Shown here in pieces: positions 47,761 through 57,640 of a DNA stretch of 64,000 nucleotides. Where the stretch lies: assembly GCF_949987535.1 (NCBI RefSeq), contig NC_080079.1:53741000-53804999 (forward strand), read 5' to 3'. Each line of letters begins with the position of its first letter. Positions within the stretch are counted from its first letter, which is position 1. The stretch comes from Balaenoptera acutorostrata. Lineage: Eukaryota; Chordata; Mammalia; Artiodactyla; Balaenopteridae. The position numbers and the translations under genes are program-made. Below the pieces are notes generated by a model that did not search any database, was not told where the DNA came from, and saw only the letters and a program-made list of their open reading frames with translations.

Positions 47761-49098
47761 TGGTCCTCACTTTTCTTGTGCATTATATGATTTTGAGGCA
47801 ATGAGAGAGACAGAAGCATGGTATTTTTATCGAAGCCTTATAAATTCTACTGCAACATGTGGACATACTCAGAAATGTGTGATTGAGATCATCTCTCAAA
47901 GAAACAAGAGGCCACATTTCCTGAATGTGAAAAGCACAGTAAGATAGAGGTCGTGGCTTGTGTATGTCCACTGGCTCCTTGTATAATAGTATCAAAGGGA
48001 AAGCAGGATGCTTTATAACATGAACATAGTGACTGTGTCATGAAATATGTGCTTCCCTCTCATGCTGTTTAGCTAGGAAATAAAGAGATGATTTCTAGTC
48101 TTATAAAATTGCAAAATTTGTCAGAAATTTTAGAAGTTTGTATACTAAATTTAACAAGTAAATTGAAGGAAGGAAGGGAAGAATGAATGAACGGGAATTC
48201 CCTCCTTCCAAATCTCCAAGTTTAGAAAACAAGTGGTATATCTGTAGAGGAACTTGGAGGTGCAAATCTACATATTTCAGCAACAACAAAAATCTGCCCC
48301 ATGATGGTGAACTACCACCCCAGGAGGTAGTTCAGGATGGGGCTGACTGGGGCAGCTGGTGTTCATTTGGCAGGTAAGAGCTCTGAGTATCAGTCATGTA
48401 TTTGATGGAGAGAGACTCTAAATTAGGCAAACAAACAAATAGGTTAAAAGCCTGACTTCTCAAATGAGACTCCAGAAAACTAAATTTCTTTCAAGGTACA
48501 CTCTTAATCATGAGAGCCATTCATTATCTAGAGAGGTAGAGCTCAGCTCATCTAATTGTTCCCACCCACCCATCCCAAATTTAAGTTAATTTCCCATCTA
48601 GTGTTAATTTTATTAACTTCATACAAATGCACATGAGACTATGTCACTTCTTCATTAAGTGGGTTTTAATAGTACTTAATAAGAATAATGTCTGGCAGGA
48701 AATGGCAGGCTCTATATTTACATGCAAATACAATTTGTCTTTGCCAAAGTTAAAACTCATCATGGTATTTTGTACATTTTATATGTCCTTCTGCAAAACC
48801 CCTGTAAACCTAAGCAAAATGTTTTCTTCAGTGGAAGACATAGCTGACGTTCAACTGCTGAGGCAGCAAGGGGTAGAGACACAGGAAAATCCTGCTCACC
48901 TGTTCATACTCTGGAGATTCACATGGTGATTGTGATTCTGTGTAAATTTGTTTAAGCCTAACCCTTTGAGATGGGCAAAGATGGCATACCTGCTATTTTC
49001 TTAGTCTTATTCTTGAGAATAAGAATTCTCATGAGAATTGGAGATAGAGTCATTGGTGTGCAGCAAGTCAGAATGTTGAGATAAAGATGTAAAGAATG
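47761..49098. other. Unassigned sequence around a candidate exon
   Basis: About 1.3 kb in which I recognise no interspersed repeat. It holds the candidate exon relic at 48281-48373. A 100-codon open frame (48627-48929) has no recognised domain. Confidence 0.35.
48281..48373 (+). pseudogene. Candidate exon or exon relic with ADAMTS TSP1-like end
   Basis: A possible acceptor 'acatatttcag' (to 48280) and a strong donor match 'cag|gtaaga' at 48373/48374 bracket 93 bases, phase 2 at both ends. The frame is open and ends QDGADWGSWCSFG(R/S). ADAMTS proteases, especially the ADAMTS2/3/14 group, have a D-G-x-W-G-x-W-x-x-F-G-S stretch where the linker joins the first thrombospondin type 1 repeat. The W-G-S-W-x-x-F-G spacing agrees, with one extra residue before the first Trp. 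The upstream part of the exon shows no clear match, and no neighbouring exon is seen. It could be chance, an exonised fragment, or a decayed duplicate. No function is claimed. Confidence 0.25.
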
Positions 49099-49185
49099 AT
49101 GGTTTGCAGCTCACCTGGTTCAACTCATTTAACAGGTGAGAAAACTGAGGTCCGGAGAAAGTGACTTATAGATTGTAGGCTTACA
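49099..49185 (-). repeat. MIR fragment, antisense
   Basis: 'catttaacaggtgagaaaac' then 'tgaggtccggagaaagtgac' is the reverse MIR core. Confidence 0.65.
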
Positions 49186-49634
49186 TGGAAAAACAAGTTC
49201 CTCTGATTGTTTATGATGGGGTAGATGTATATTTGTTAACACAGAAATAATTTCCACGAAGATTTAAGCGGTATGGGATTTTAATTCCGGAAAGGCATAT
49301 ACCAAAATCTTTTTCTGAGGCTTTTTCTCTTTTCAACTTGGTTTTCAGGTAAATATTTTATAGTATATGGTTCAATTTTGCTTATCATTATTTTCTGATT
49401 AAATATGCAAATATAGCAAATAACAAATCGGCATTGCTTGTGTAAAGGAGGTAGGCAAAACATATTTAGATATTGGTATTCTTTCTCACCCATAATATTA
49501 GCAAAGTTTAGAATCAATTTAGACTGGCCAACCGATGAGGCCACAGTGTGAATTTCGGAAAAGCAATTTGCATGGCGGGTGTTTAATAAGGCTTTTGCTA
49601 AGAGCTGGAATTTCCCCCAGGGAGGAGAGAAAGC
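49186..49634. other. Unassigned sequence
   Basis: No recognised element. Confidence 0.35.
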
Positions 49635-49805
49635 ACTAGTGTTTTGTTACTCAATGTGTGCTCCATGGAATACCAGGATGGGCATTACCCAAGAGCTTGA
49701 CAGAAATGTGGAATTTCTGAACTCATCCTTACCAATCAGAATCTGCATTTTAACAAGATCTCTGTGTGTTTCATAAACACAGTAGAATTTGAGAATCACT
49801 ATTCT
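49635..49805 (+). mobile_element. MER5A-like hAT MITE
   Basis: 'caatcagaatctgcatttta' then 'acaagatc', and the terminal 'tttgagaatcactattct', match a MER5A-type element. The left TIR is decayed ('gtgttttgttactcaatgtg'). Confidence 0.65.
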
Positions 49806-50024
49806 GAACTAGAACATAAACACTACTTGCATCAAATCACTGATTGAGTTTGAGGAAGCATATGAAGGAAAGAAAGGGTAAAAAAAAAAAAAAGAGGGTG
49901 TAACAAATAGAACTGGGGAAATATAAATACAGTCATAGAAGACTTGTGTTATATTTCTAACCTAGCCTAGATTATATAACTTCTTTGACAATTTTCTTAT
50001 TTGTGAAGAGGTTAACAGTTTCTA
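49806..50024. other. Unassigned sequence with an A-run
   Basis: An A14 run near 49880 and otherwise nothing recognised. Confidence 0.35.
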
Positions 50025-50522
50025 TAAAGGCATACCTTGTTTTATGGCACTTAGCTTTATTGCACTTTGCAGATATTACATTATTTACAAATCGAAGGTT
50101 TGCAGCAACCCTGAGTTGAGCCAGTCTATCAGCTCCATTTTTCCAACATCGTCTGCTCTCTTCATGTCTCTGTGTCACATTTTGGTAATTCTCACAATAT
50201 TTCAAACTCTTTCATTATTATTACGTTTGTTATGGTGATCTGTGATCAGTGATTTGTTGAGGTTACTATTTTTAAAAGATTTCGACTCACTGAAGGCTCA
50301 GATGATGGTTAGTATTTTAGCAATAAAGTATTTTTAAATTAAGGTATGTATATTGAGTTTTAGACATAATGTTATTGCATACTTAATAGAGTACAATTTA
50401 GTGTAAACATAACTTTTATGTGCACTGGGAAACCAAAAAATTTGTGTGACTCTCTTTATTGCGATATTCCCTTTATTGCCATAGTTTGGAACTGAACCCA
50501 AAATATCTCTGAGGTATGCCGG
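50025..50522 (+). mobile_element. Tigger1-like (TcMar) deletion derivative
   Basis: Terminal inverted repeats: 'aaaggcataccttgttttat' at the left and 'atctctgaggtatgccgg' at the right, flanked by TA (50023-50024 and 50523-50524). The left 250 bases match the Tigger1 5' non-coding end ('gatctgtgatcagtgatttg'). The sequence then jumps near 50270 to the end of the transposase gene ('gactcactgaaggctcagat' / 'gatggtt') and the 3' non-coding end. Almost the whole transposase gene is therefore missing, leaving a non-autonomous 498-bp element. Confidence 0.9.
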
Positions 50523-51649
50523 TATCTTATGAATAATTTGAGCATTAAATGTTGAACATGCAGCAACATACATGATGTATAGGAGATAAGGGTTTATTAA
50601 CGCCGTTTTCTTTTTCCTTACTGTGCAAGTGTAGGGACATATTTGGTGGCTTTATAGTCCTAAAGCAAAGAGAAGATATTAAAATACAACTAAAAAGACA
50701 TGTTATGTTGCTTTGGGCTACAATTCTTATTTTCAAATTTTATTAAGTGTTTCTAGTATTGAGTCTAGTACGAAGTCTTGCAGAAATAAGCTTTGGCAAG
50801 AAGGGCTTGGACACTTTCCCTTCCTAAAAAGGGAGGTAATGATGGGTTTTAATTGCAACACAGAGCTTTTGATATCAAAATAATTTTCAGTGATAGTGTT
50901 GGTCTTAGCAGAGAGCACAGAATTTATGAGATTAAAGCCCTGTGAGTACATGCACATACTCTTATAGCTTTTTATGCAAATTGAAATTCCTCCTTCATTT
51001 TCCATTTTGAGAATCAAAGATTAAGGATAATAAAGCTTTTTAACTTAGCTAAATTAGTTAGATGCATTTTATTACATCAATCCATACTTTATCATAGGCC
51101 ATACTTGGCAAATTCTCTCCACTTTAATTATTCAGAAGATAATAATTCAATGATGGAGATATGGTTCTAAATTAAAATTACAGAATTTTAATAAAATTTT
51201 GAGCCAGTATCTTACCTGTAACCATTGATGTACTTACTAAGCCCATGTGGTTAAGCTAGCATGAATACTGAGAATTTTATATTTATTTAATAAAAATATT
51301 TTGTATGTTTACCAATAAAGGCAAGTGTCTTGGAATAAAACACTTGTTACAAAAAAAAAAAAAATAGCAATGTATTTCATTTTGAATGAAATACAATGTC
51401 TCCAAAATTTAAATCATTCAATTAAAACAATAGTGTTATAATAACTATAATGAAAACATAAAACCAATAATTAAAATGATAAATCTTGACAGAAATAATT
51501 TGATATAATATTAATGTGTAAATTCATCTCCAAAAGAATAGATATTTGTACTGATGTTACCAGAGGAACATAGCTGGATAAGAAGTATGAGACCTTTGAG
51601 ATATTTTTATTCTTACAGAATAATACAATTTTTTTAATGTGTTTTTTTT
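50523..51649. other. Unassigned sequence
   Basis: AT-rich DNA with an A14 run near 51351. No element or exon is supported. Confidence 0.4.
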
Positions 51650-51864
51650 CTCATCTCTTCTTTTCTATATTTAAATAGCTAATGCAGTCACATAGCTCAA
51701 AATTCAAAATATACAAATGTGTACAGTGAAAGTTCTTGCTCCTACCCTGGAATTACCGTCACAGATTTCCTTTCCCTAAAAGAAGTGATAAAAACAGTAG
51801 TTGTTGAACTGTTCCTAAACCTTTTCAGTCAGTTGCCTCAGTTAACCCGCAACACAACCCTTTA

Positions 51865-51919
51865 GTTGGCAAATTTATTCCCCATTTCACAGATGAGGAA
51901 ACTGAGGCTCTGCACCAAG
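51865..51919 (-). repeat. MIR fragment, antisense
   Basis: 'ccccatttcacagatgagga' then 'aactgaggctctgcaccaag' is a well-preserved reverse MIR core. Confidence 0.75.
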
Positions 51920-51921
51920 TA

Positions 51922-52073
51922 CAGTCTACCTTGGTATCCACCTGGAATTTGTTCCTGGACGCTGTGCGGATACCAAAATCCATAGATGCTTCAGTTCCTT
52001 ATACAAAATGGCGTAGTACTGTCAGCTCTCCATATCTGTGGGTTCCACATCCAAGGATAGGGAGGGTTGACTA
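51922..52073 (+). mobile_element. Miniature MER2-like (TcMar-Tigger) element
   Basis: It starts 'cagtctaccttggtatccac' after a TA (51920-51921) and contains 'gataccaaaatccatagatg' and 'atacaaaatggcgtagtact'. It then jumps to the opposite end 'atctgtgggttccacatcca' and 'gttgacta'. Both ends are present and the middle, about half of a full MER2, is deleted. Confidence 0.85.
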
Positions 52074-52754
52074 CAATTTACTCAAGTATTTAAGACTAGT
52101 AGTGACAGTGTTGGAACTGGAACTCAGAAAATCTGGGTACTTATGTTCTTAACTACGTACCTCTCATAACTCTTAACATACCATCAAACCAAACAATGTT
52201 TCTTATGTTTTCTTTCAAAGAAATATATATATAGGAGTAATTACAAATAGTAAAATGTTATGAATCTTGCCTTTTCCATGTAACTATATATATTTTAGAT
52301 ATTATCCAATATTATTGATTGAAGTACTTCCTTATTCTTTTATTTTTTAAAGTACTCAATAGAAAAAAATTTCATTCTATTTATTTTATTGTTTGAAGTA
52401 ACTAGTCCTGTATGGATGGAAATGATGTGGTCTCTAGTCTTTTCCTATCATAAATGATATTGCAATGATTATCCTGTACACTTCACTATTTTGCACACAT
52501 GTGAGTGTAACTGGAGGATAATATCCCATATGTAGAAAGGCTAAGGCAAAGGTATATGAATTTTAAATTTTGATTTGCATTGCACAGAGATTTAAATTTT
52601 GATGCAACCCATAGAGATTGTACCAGTTTTTACCCTGAATATAATATATTAAGGCTTCTGTTTTCTTATACACTGACCAACACTGTGTTATAAAACTATT
52701 GGTTCCTGACCAGTGTTATAATAAAAAATATACATTTTCTGGCATTTTAATTAT

Positions 52755-54668
52755 TAAAATTCAGCTTTTCATTTTGAAAAGATTTCAGATGTACAAAAAT
52801 GTTGCAAAAAATTACTAGAAATCCGCTATACACAATCAACAGTCCTCAAATATTAACATCTTAAATAAACATAGTACATTTACCAAAACCAGGAAATTAA
52901 CTTTGATACAAAACTAATTTACATACCTTACCAAAATTTCACCGCATACACTACTAATGTCTTTATACTGATCTAAGATTAAATTCAGAATCATACACTG
53001 TACCTAGTTGCCTTTGATACCTTAGTCTTTTAATCTAGAATAATTTCTATATCTTTTTTCCCCTCTTTTATTGCCTTGACATTTTTTAACAGGACTGACC
53101 AGTTATCTTGTATGATTTTGGCTTGCCTAATGTCTCTTTGTGACTAAATTCTGGGGTAAGAATACCTTAGAAGCAATGAGGTGTCTTTCATTGTATCACA
53201 AGGAACATGAGTGGATTTGGTTCCTCTACTTATGATTTCAAATTTGATCACTTGCCTCAGATGGTACCTGGCAGGGTTTCTACTGTATGGTAATTTTACC
53301 TTTGTAATTATTGGATATCTTCTGGGAGATACCTTGAGACTATGTAGATGTTTTAAAATCACACATTCATCCACTAATTTTAGAATCTATAAGTGAAGAT
53401 AAATGATGATTTTCTATTTCTAACATTCATTCTACATTGAGTAGATAGAAATCTACTCTAAGGAAGAGTTTTCCTTCCCCTCCTATCAACTTATTTATTG
53501 CTTATTGATTGATTGATTCACTTGTTCATATCAGTTTAGACCCATGGAATCTTATGTTGTTCTATGATTAACAGGTCATTATTTTCTTTTTTGCTCAAAT
53601 AGTCCTACATTTGGCTTTATCGAGCTTCATCATGCTAGTCCCTGTGGCTTATTAACATAGCCCCATTGTTTTGGAGTCTTTTCTTTGCTTTTCTTATATT
53701 AAGAAAAGGAGATTAAGTCACCTAAATTTTACTTTCACTGAAACTTTTAAACTTTTGTCCATTTTTCCATTTAGGTGTTCATTTTTCGTATTGATTAATA
53801 GAAATTCTTTTTATAAGTAGACAAGTAATTCTTTTTAATATTTGTTTTATAGTTGATCATTCATGATTTAATTTTCTTATGTTTTACATTCATAAATTTG
53901 TTTTTAATGTAATAAAATTTATCAAGTTTTTAAGCCTTCTGGGTTTTGTTGCCATAATTGGACAAGCCTTTCCTACTCTTAAAATATTTTTCCCCGTTCA
54001 GCATACTTTTCCTTTAAGTACATTTACTGCTGATTTTTTAAATGTTTATATCTTTGATCTATTTGAAATTTATCTTAGTATAAGATGTTCTATATAAATC
54101 TTTTTTCTCCAGATGATTACTTTGAACTAAAAAATGCACATTTATTGTTTAATTCATCATTTTGACATTTATTTAAAATTCTACCTATATTTAATAATAA
54201 CATTATGTATTTGGTTTTATTTCTTCCATTAATTTATGTCTGTTGATGACTTTGTAGCATATTCTTTTATTTGTCTAGTTGTACAGTGCATTTTAGTATG
54301 CTAATTAAGTACCCTTCTTTTTACTTACCTTTTTCATATTTTTTCTGCTTATTTTCTTGTTTATGTTTTCATATGAAATTTAGCTTATACTTGTTCAGAT
54401 TAAAAAATCAATTATTATTTCTGGAGTCACATTAAGTTAGGAAGAATTGACATTTATACAAATATGAGTCTTATTATCCCAGGTTGCAGTAGTTAACTTT
54501 CTGTATGTTCAAGTCTTTCTTGAGTCTTTTAAGAATGTTTTAAAGTATTCTTCAAATCCAGAGAGTGCATTAAGTTTATTAAGAAGTAGTTTATCACTAT
54601 TTAAATTATTTCAGATGAGATGTATTTCCAATTTATGTTTTGTTGTTGTTTGTAAAAGGAAAGCTATT
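52755..54668 (-). mobile_element. Old L1M-type element, antisense (left part)
   Basis: The 3'UTR-like start 'aaaagatttcagatgtacaa' then 'aaatgttgcaaaaaattact' leads from about 53400 into antisense ORF2-like sequence, for example 'aagccttctgggttttgttg'. Frames are destroyed. It continues beyond the younger L1 fragment at 55331. Confidence 0.6.
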
Positions 54669-55330
54669 CTGTTTTTGAATTTTATTTTATTTTTTTATAC
54701 AGCAGGTTCTTATTAATTATCTATTTTATACATATTAGTGTATATATGTCAATCCCAATCTCCCAGTTCATCACACCACACCATCACCACACCCCCCACT
54801 GCTTTCCCCCCTTGGTGTCCATACGTTTGTTCTCTACATCTGTGTCTCTATTTCTACCTTGCAAACTGGTTCACCTGTACCATTTTTCTAGATTCTACAT
54901 ACCTGCGTTAATATACGATATTTGTATTTCTCTTTCTGACTTACTTCACTCTGTATGACAGTCTCTAGGTCCATCCAAGTCTCTACAAATGACCCAGTTT
55001 CATTCCTTTTTATGGCTAATATTCCATTGTCTATATGTACTACATCTTCTTTATCTGTTCATCTGTCAGTGGGCATTTAGGTTGCTTCTATCATCTGGCT
55101 ATTGTAAATAGTGCTGCAATGAACATTAGGGTGCATGTGTCTTTTTGAATTATGGTTTTCTCTGGGTATATGCCCAGTAGTGGGATTGCTGGGTCATATG
55201 GTAATTCTACTTTTAGTTTTTTAAGGAACCTCCATACTGTTCTCCATAGTGGCTGTATCAATTTACATTCCCACCAACAGTGCAAGAGGGTTCCCTTTTC
55301 TCCACACTCTCTCCAGCATTTGTTGTTTGT
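54669..55330 (-). mobile_element. 5'-truncated L1 3' end, antisense, nested in the old L1
   Basis: 'ggaaagctatt' at 54658-54668 is repeated exactly at 55331-55341 and brackets a 662-bp insert. Next to the left copy is the tail ('gaattttattttattttttt'), then 3'UTR, then antisense ORF2 C-terminus. The minus-strand frame 55091-55285 reads '[20 protein letters not shown]', the residues following the Cys-rich motif. Truncated at 'tgctggagag'. Close in sequence to L1-A/L1-C over ORF2, so a relatively young insertion. Confidence 0.93.
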
Positions 55331-56950
55331 GGAAAGCTATTGATTTCTACATGTGGATTTTGTATTTAGAAATCTATCTGAATTTCTTCATCATAACAGC
55401 TTTTATCTGTTGAATCATAGATTTTCCAAATATACATTCACATCAGTGGCAAATAGTGAAAATTATTATTTTCTTTCTCATTTTCATATGTCTAATTTCC
55501 TTTGTGTGTCTATCTACAATGGTCTATACTTTCAAAACGGTATCAGAACCGTGGTAATAGTGGCCATCCTTGTCTTAGAATTCTGATGAGAATGCTTCTG
55601 ATGTTTCCTTGGTAAGAAAAAAAAAAAATGAGTACAGAGAAGAGAGAGCTGTATTTCATCATGTTTAAAGAGCATCTATGTATCCTTATTTTATTGTTTT
55701 TTTACTCAAAAAGGGGTACTAAATTTTATCAAAGGCCTTTCAACATCTATGGAAATGATCTATATCTTTTTCCTATAGTCCATCAATATGAAAAAATGAA
55801 TACGTTTCTCAATGATGAAACATTCTTGCTGTGACGGAATAAATTTCACTTGGTTATGCCATAGTGTTATTGTTTTAATGTGTGGCTAAACTGTGTTTGA
55901 TAATACTTATTTAGCATTTTCATCAGTAATCATAACAATTGTTTGGTTTTTTACAAATTCTTCGTTGGATTTTTATGTCATTGTAAGAGTAGCTTCATAA
56001 AAAGAGACTTACTTGGTTTCTTTCTTTATGTTATTGAACATTTTCAATAGCTTTGTAATTTTCTAATCTGTAAAAGTTTTTTTAACATTTCCCTGAGAAA
56101 ATGTCTGAGTTTGGTGATTTCTGACAGAGGGTTAGCATTTTCACAACTGTATTTTTCCATAGTGAGTGGTCTATAGATTGAGTTGACTTAATTTAGTGAA
56201 AATTTTAAAAAATATATTCCTTTTTTCACTGCATTTTCAATTGCTTCTGCAGAGTCGAACAACATAGTCTCTTGTCAGTTTCCTCCAAATATCGTGATTT
56301 ATCCCTCTTCATTTATTATTTTATGAATGTGTGCTTCCTACTTCTGCATTAGCTGGTTTATTGGTTTGCTCAAAGATTTGGTGTTTGGTTTATTTATTAG
56401 TTCTGCCATTTTTCTTATTTCTAGTTAATTACATTCTGCTTTTTATCTTTATTAAATCCATCCTTCTGCCTTCCCTTGGTTGTTTGTTTTGTTTTGTTTT
56501 TCTATCTTCAATTAAAACTTCATGCTTTGATTTCATAGCTTCTGATATGAATGGCTTTCATGATTGATATTTTTAGGTATTCTACAATTTGGGGTTGGAT
56601 TTTTTCTTAAATTGTTTCAGAAAAACTTCTTTTTGTAATTTCCAGGTTTTAGGGACTTTTTGGAATATATTGTTTTAATGTTACATTCTTGTTTCAGTTC
56701 TGTGTGATCAGAGAATGCTATCTTATTTCTACTTTGATATATACAGAGGCTTTATTTGTGGCTTATTATTTGGTTAAATTTATGAATACTCCATATATAT
56801 TTCATAAAAATGTGTAGTCACAGTTTTCAAGAAACAAAGTCTTAACATTTATACTATTTTAAGGTTTTAAATAAAATTTAGATTCATTTTGTTAAATTCC
56901 AAAAGTACGCATTGTGATTTTTTTTAGAGATTACATGGCAGATAATTGCA
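55331..56950 (-). mobile_element. Old L1M-type element, antisense (right part, ORF2)
   Basis: Antisense RT and upstream ORF2 can be followed: 'tagtggccatccttgtctta' (RT GCPLS-like region), 'aaattttatcaaaggccttt' (motif A region), 'tttgtcattgtaa'-type, and 'tgtgatcagagaatgctatc' (SDH region of the endonuclease) near 56705. The order is the same as in L1-B and L1-C but with strong divergence. Confidence 0.7.
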
Positions 56951-57239
56951 AGATCGATTGGTGGATTATTTATTTTTTTTACAAAGTTTAAATTTTAAAT
57001 TTAGGAATATTACCTAGTCCTCTTTAAACAAAATTTGTTTTACATTTCTTAGCGAAAGCTTCTTTAGTTTGGTTTAAGTGTTTTCATATATTCCCTGTTT
57101 ATTTTCTTTTAAATATTAGCTATTAATTATATATAATATATATTAGATTATCTCAGTTTCATAAAAAATTTAAATCAGAAAGTAAAATGACAAAGTATAA
57201 ATATAACATGATATTATAACTTTTGTCACTTTTCATGAA
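56951..57239. other. Unassigned AT-rich sequence
   Basis: Very AT-rich, possibly more of the flanking old L1s. Confidence 0.3.
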
Positions 57240-57640
57240 TACACACAGATACACAATTACATATATATAATTATTTTAATTTGTTACATAGAATTCCTTT
57301 ATATAATTTTACAATTAATTTGTTAAAGCGCTCTCCCATTGATTGCCATTTAGGTTATTTCCAAAATTTTGCTATTATAAACATTGTATCCCCACAGAAA
57401 TGGTTATGTGTGTGAATATGTAAATGTATATACAAACACACACTCACACATATACCTGGAAAATGCCAATTTAATTCCAAGGACTCATTTCTATAAGAAA
57501 AAAATGCTTTTTCTCAGAATGCACATTTAAAATTGATAGGATTAAGAACATGGATTCTTATTGCCACATTGCCCCCAAGAAACATTTTATTTTGAAGAAA
57601 TGTACAAAACAGATTTGCTTATAATAGGCCTGTTTCTTTT
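57240..57640 (-). mobile_element. Old L1M-type 3' fragment, antisense
   Basis: 'gattgccatttaggttattt' then 'gctattataaacattgtatc' and 'ttgccacattgcccccaaga' match the antisense 3' region of old L1M elements. Contains a short (CA)n stretch near 57435. Confidence 0.6.

Larger units (their letters stand above)
51650..52700 (-). mobile_element. Old L1M-type 3' region, antisense (with insertions)
   Basis: 'cacatagctcaaaattcaaa' at the left, and from 52400 'tgatattgcaatgattatcc', 'cagagatttaaattttgatg' and 'ccaacactgtgttataaaac', fit the antisense 3' part of an old L1M. The 51815-52080 portion is made of later insertions (MIR fragment, MER2). Extent is approximate. Confidence 0.55.

Noticed and set aside
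47726..47947. 73-codon frame after a MIR as a possible exon
   Set aside because: It begins inside the MIR and lacks splice-site support or recognisable protein similarity.
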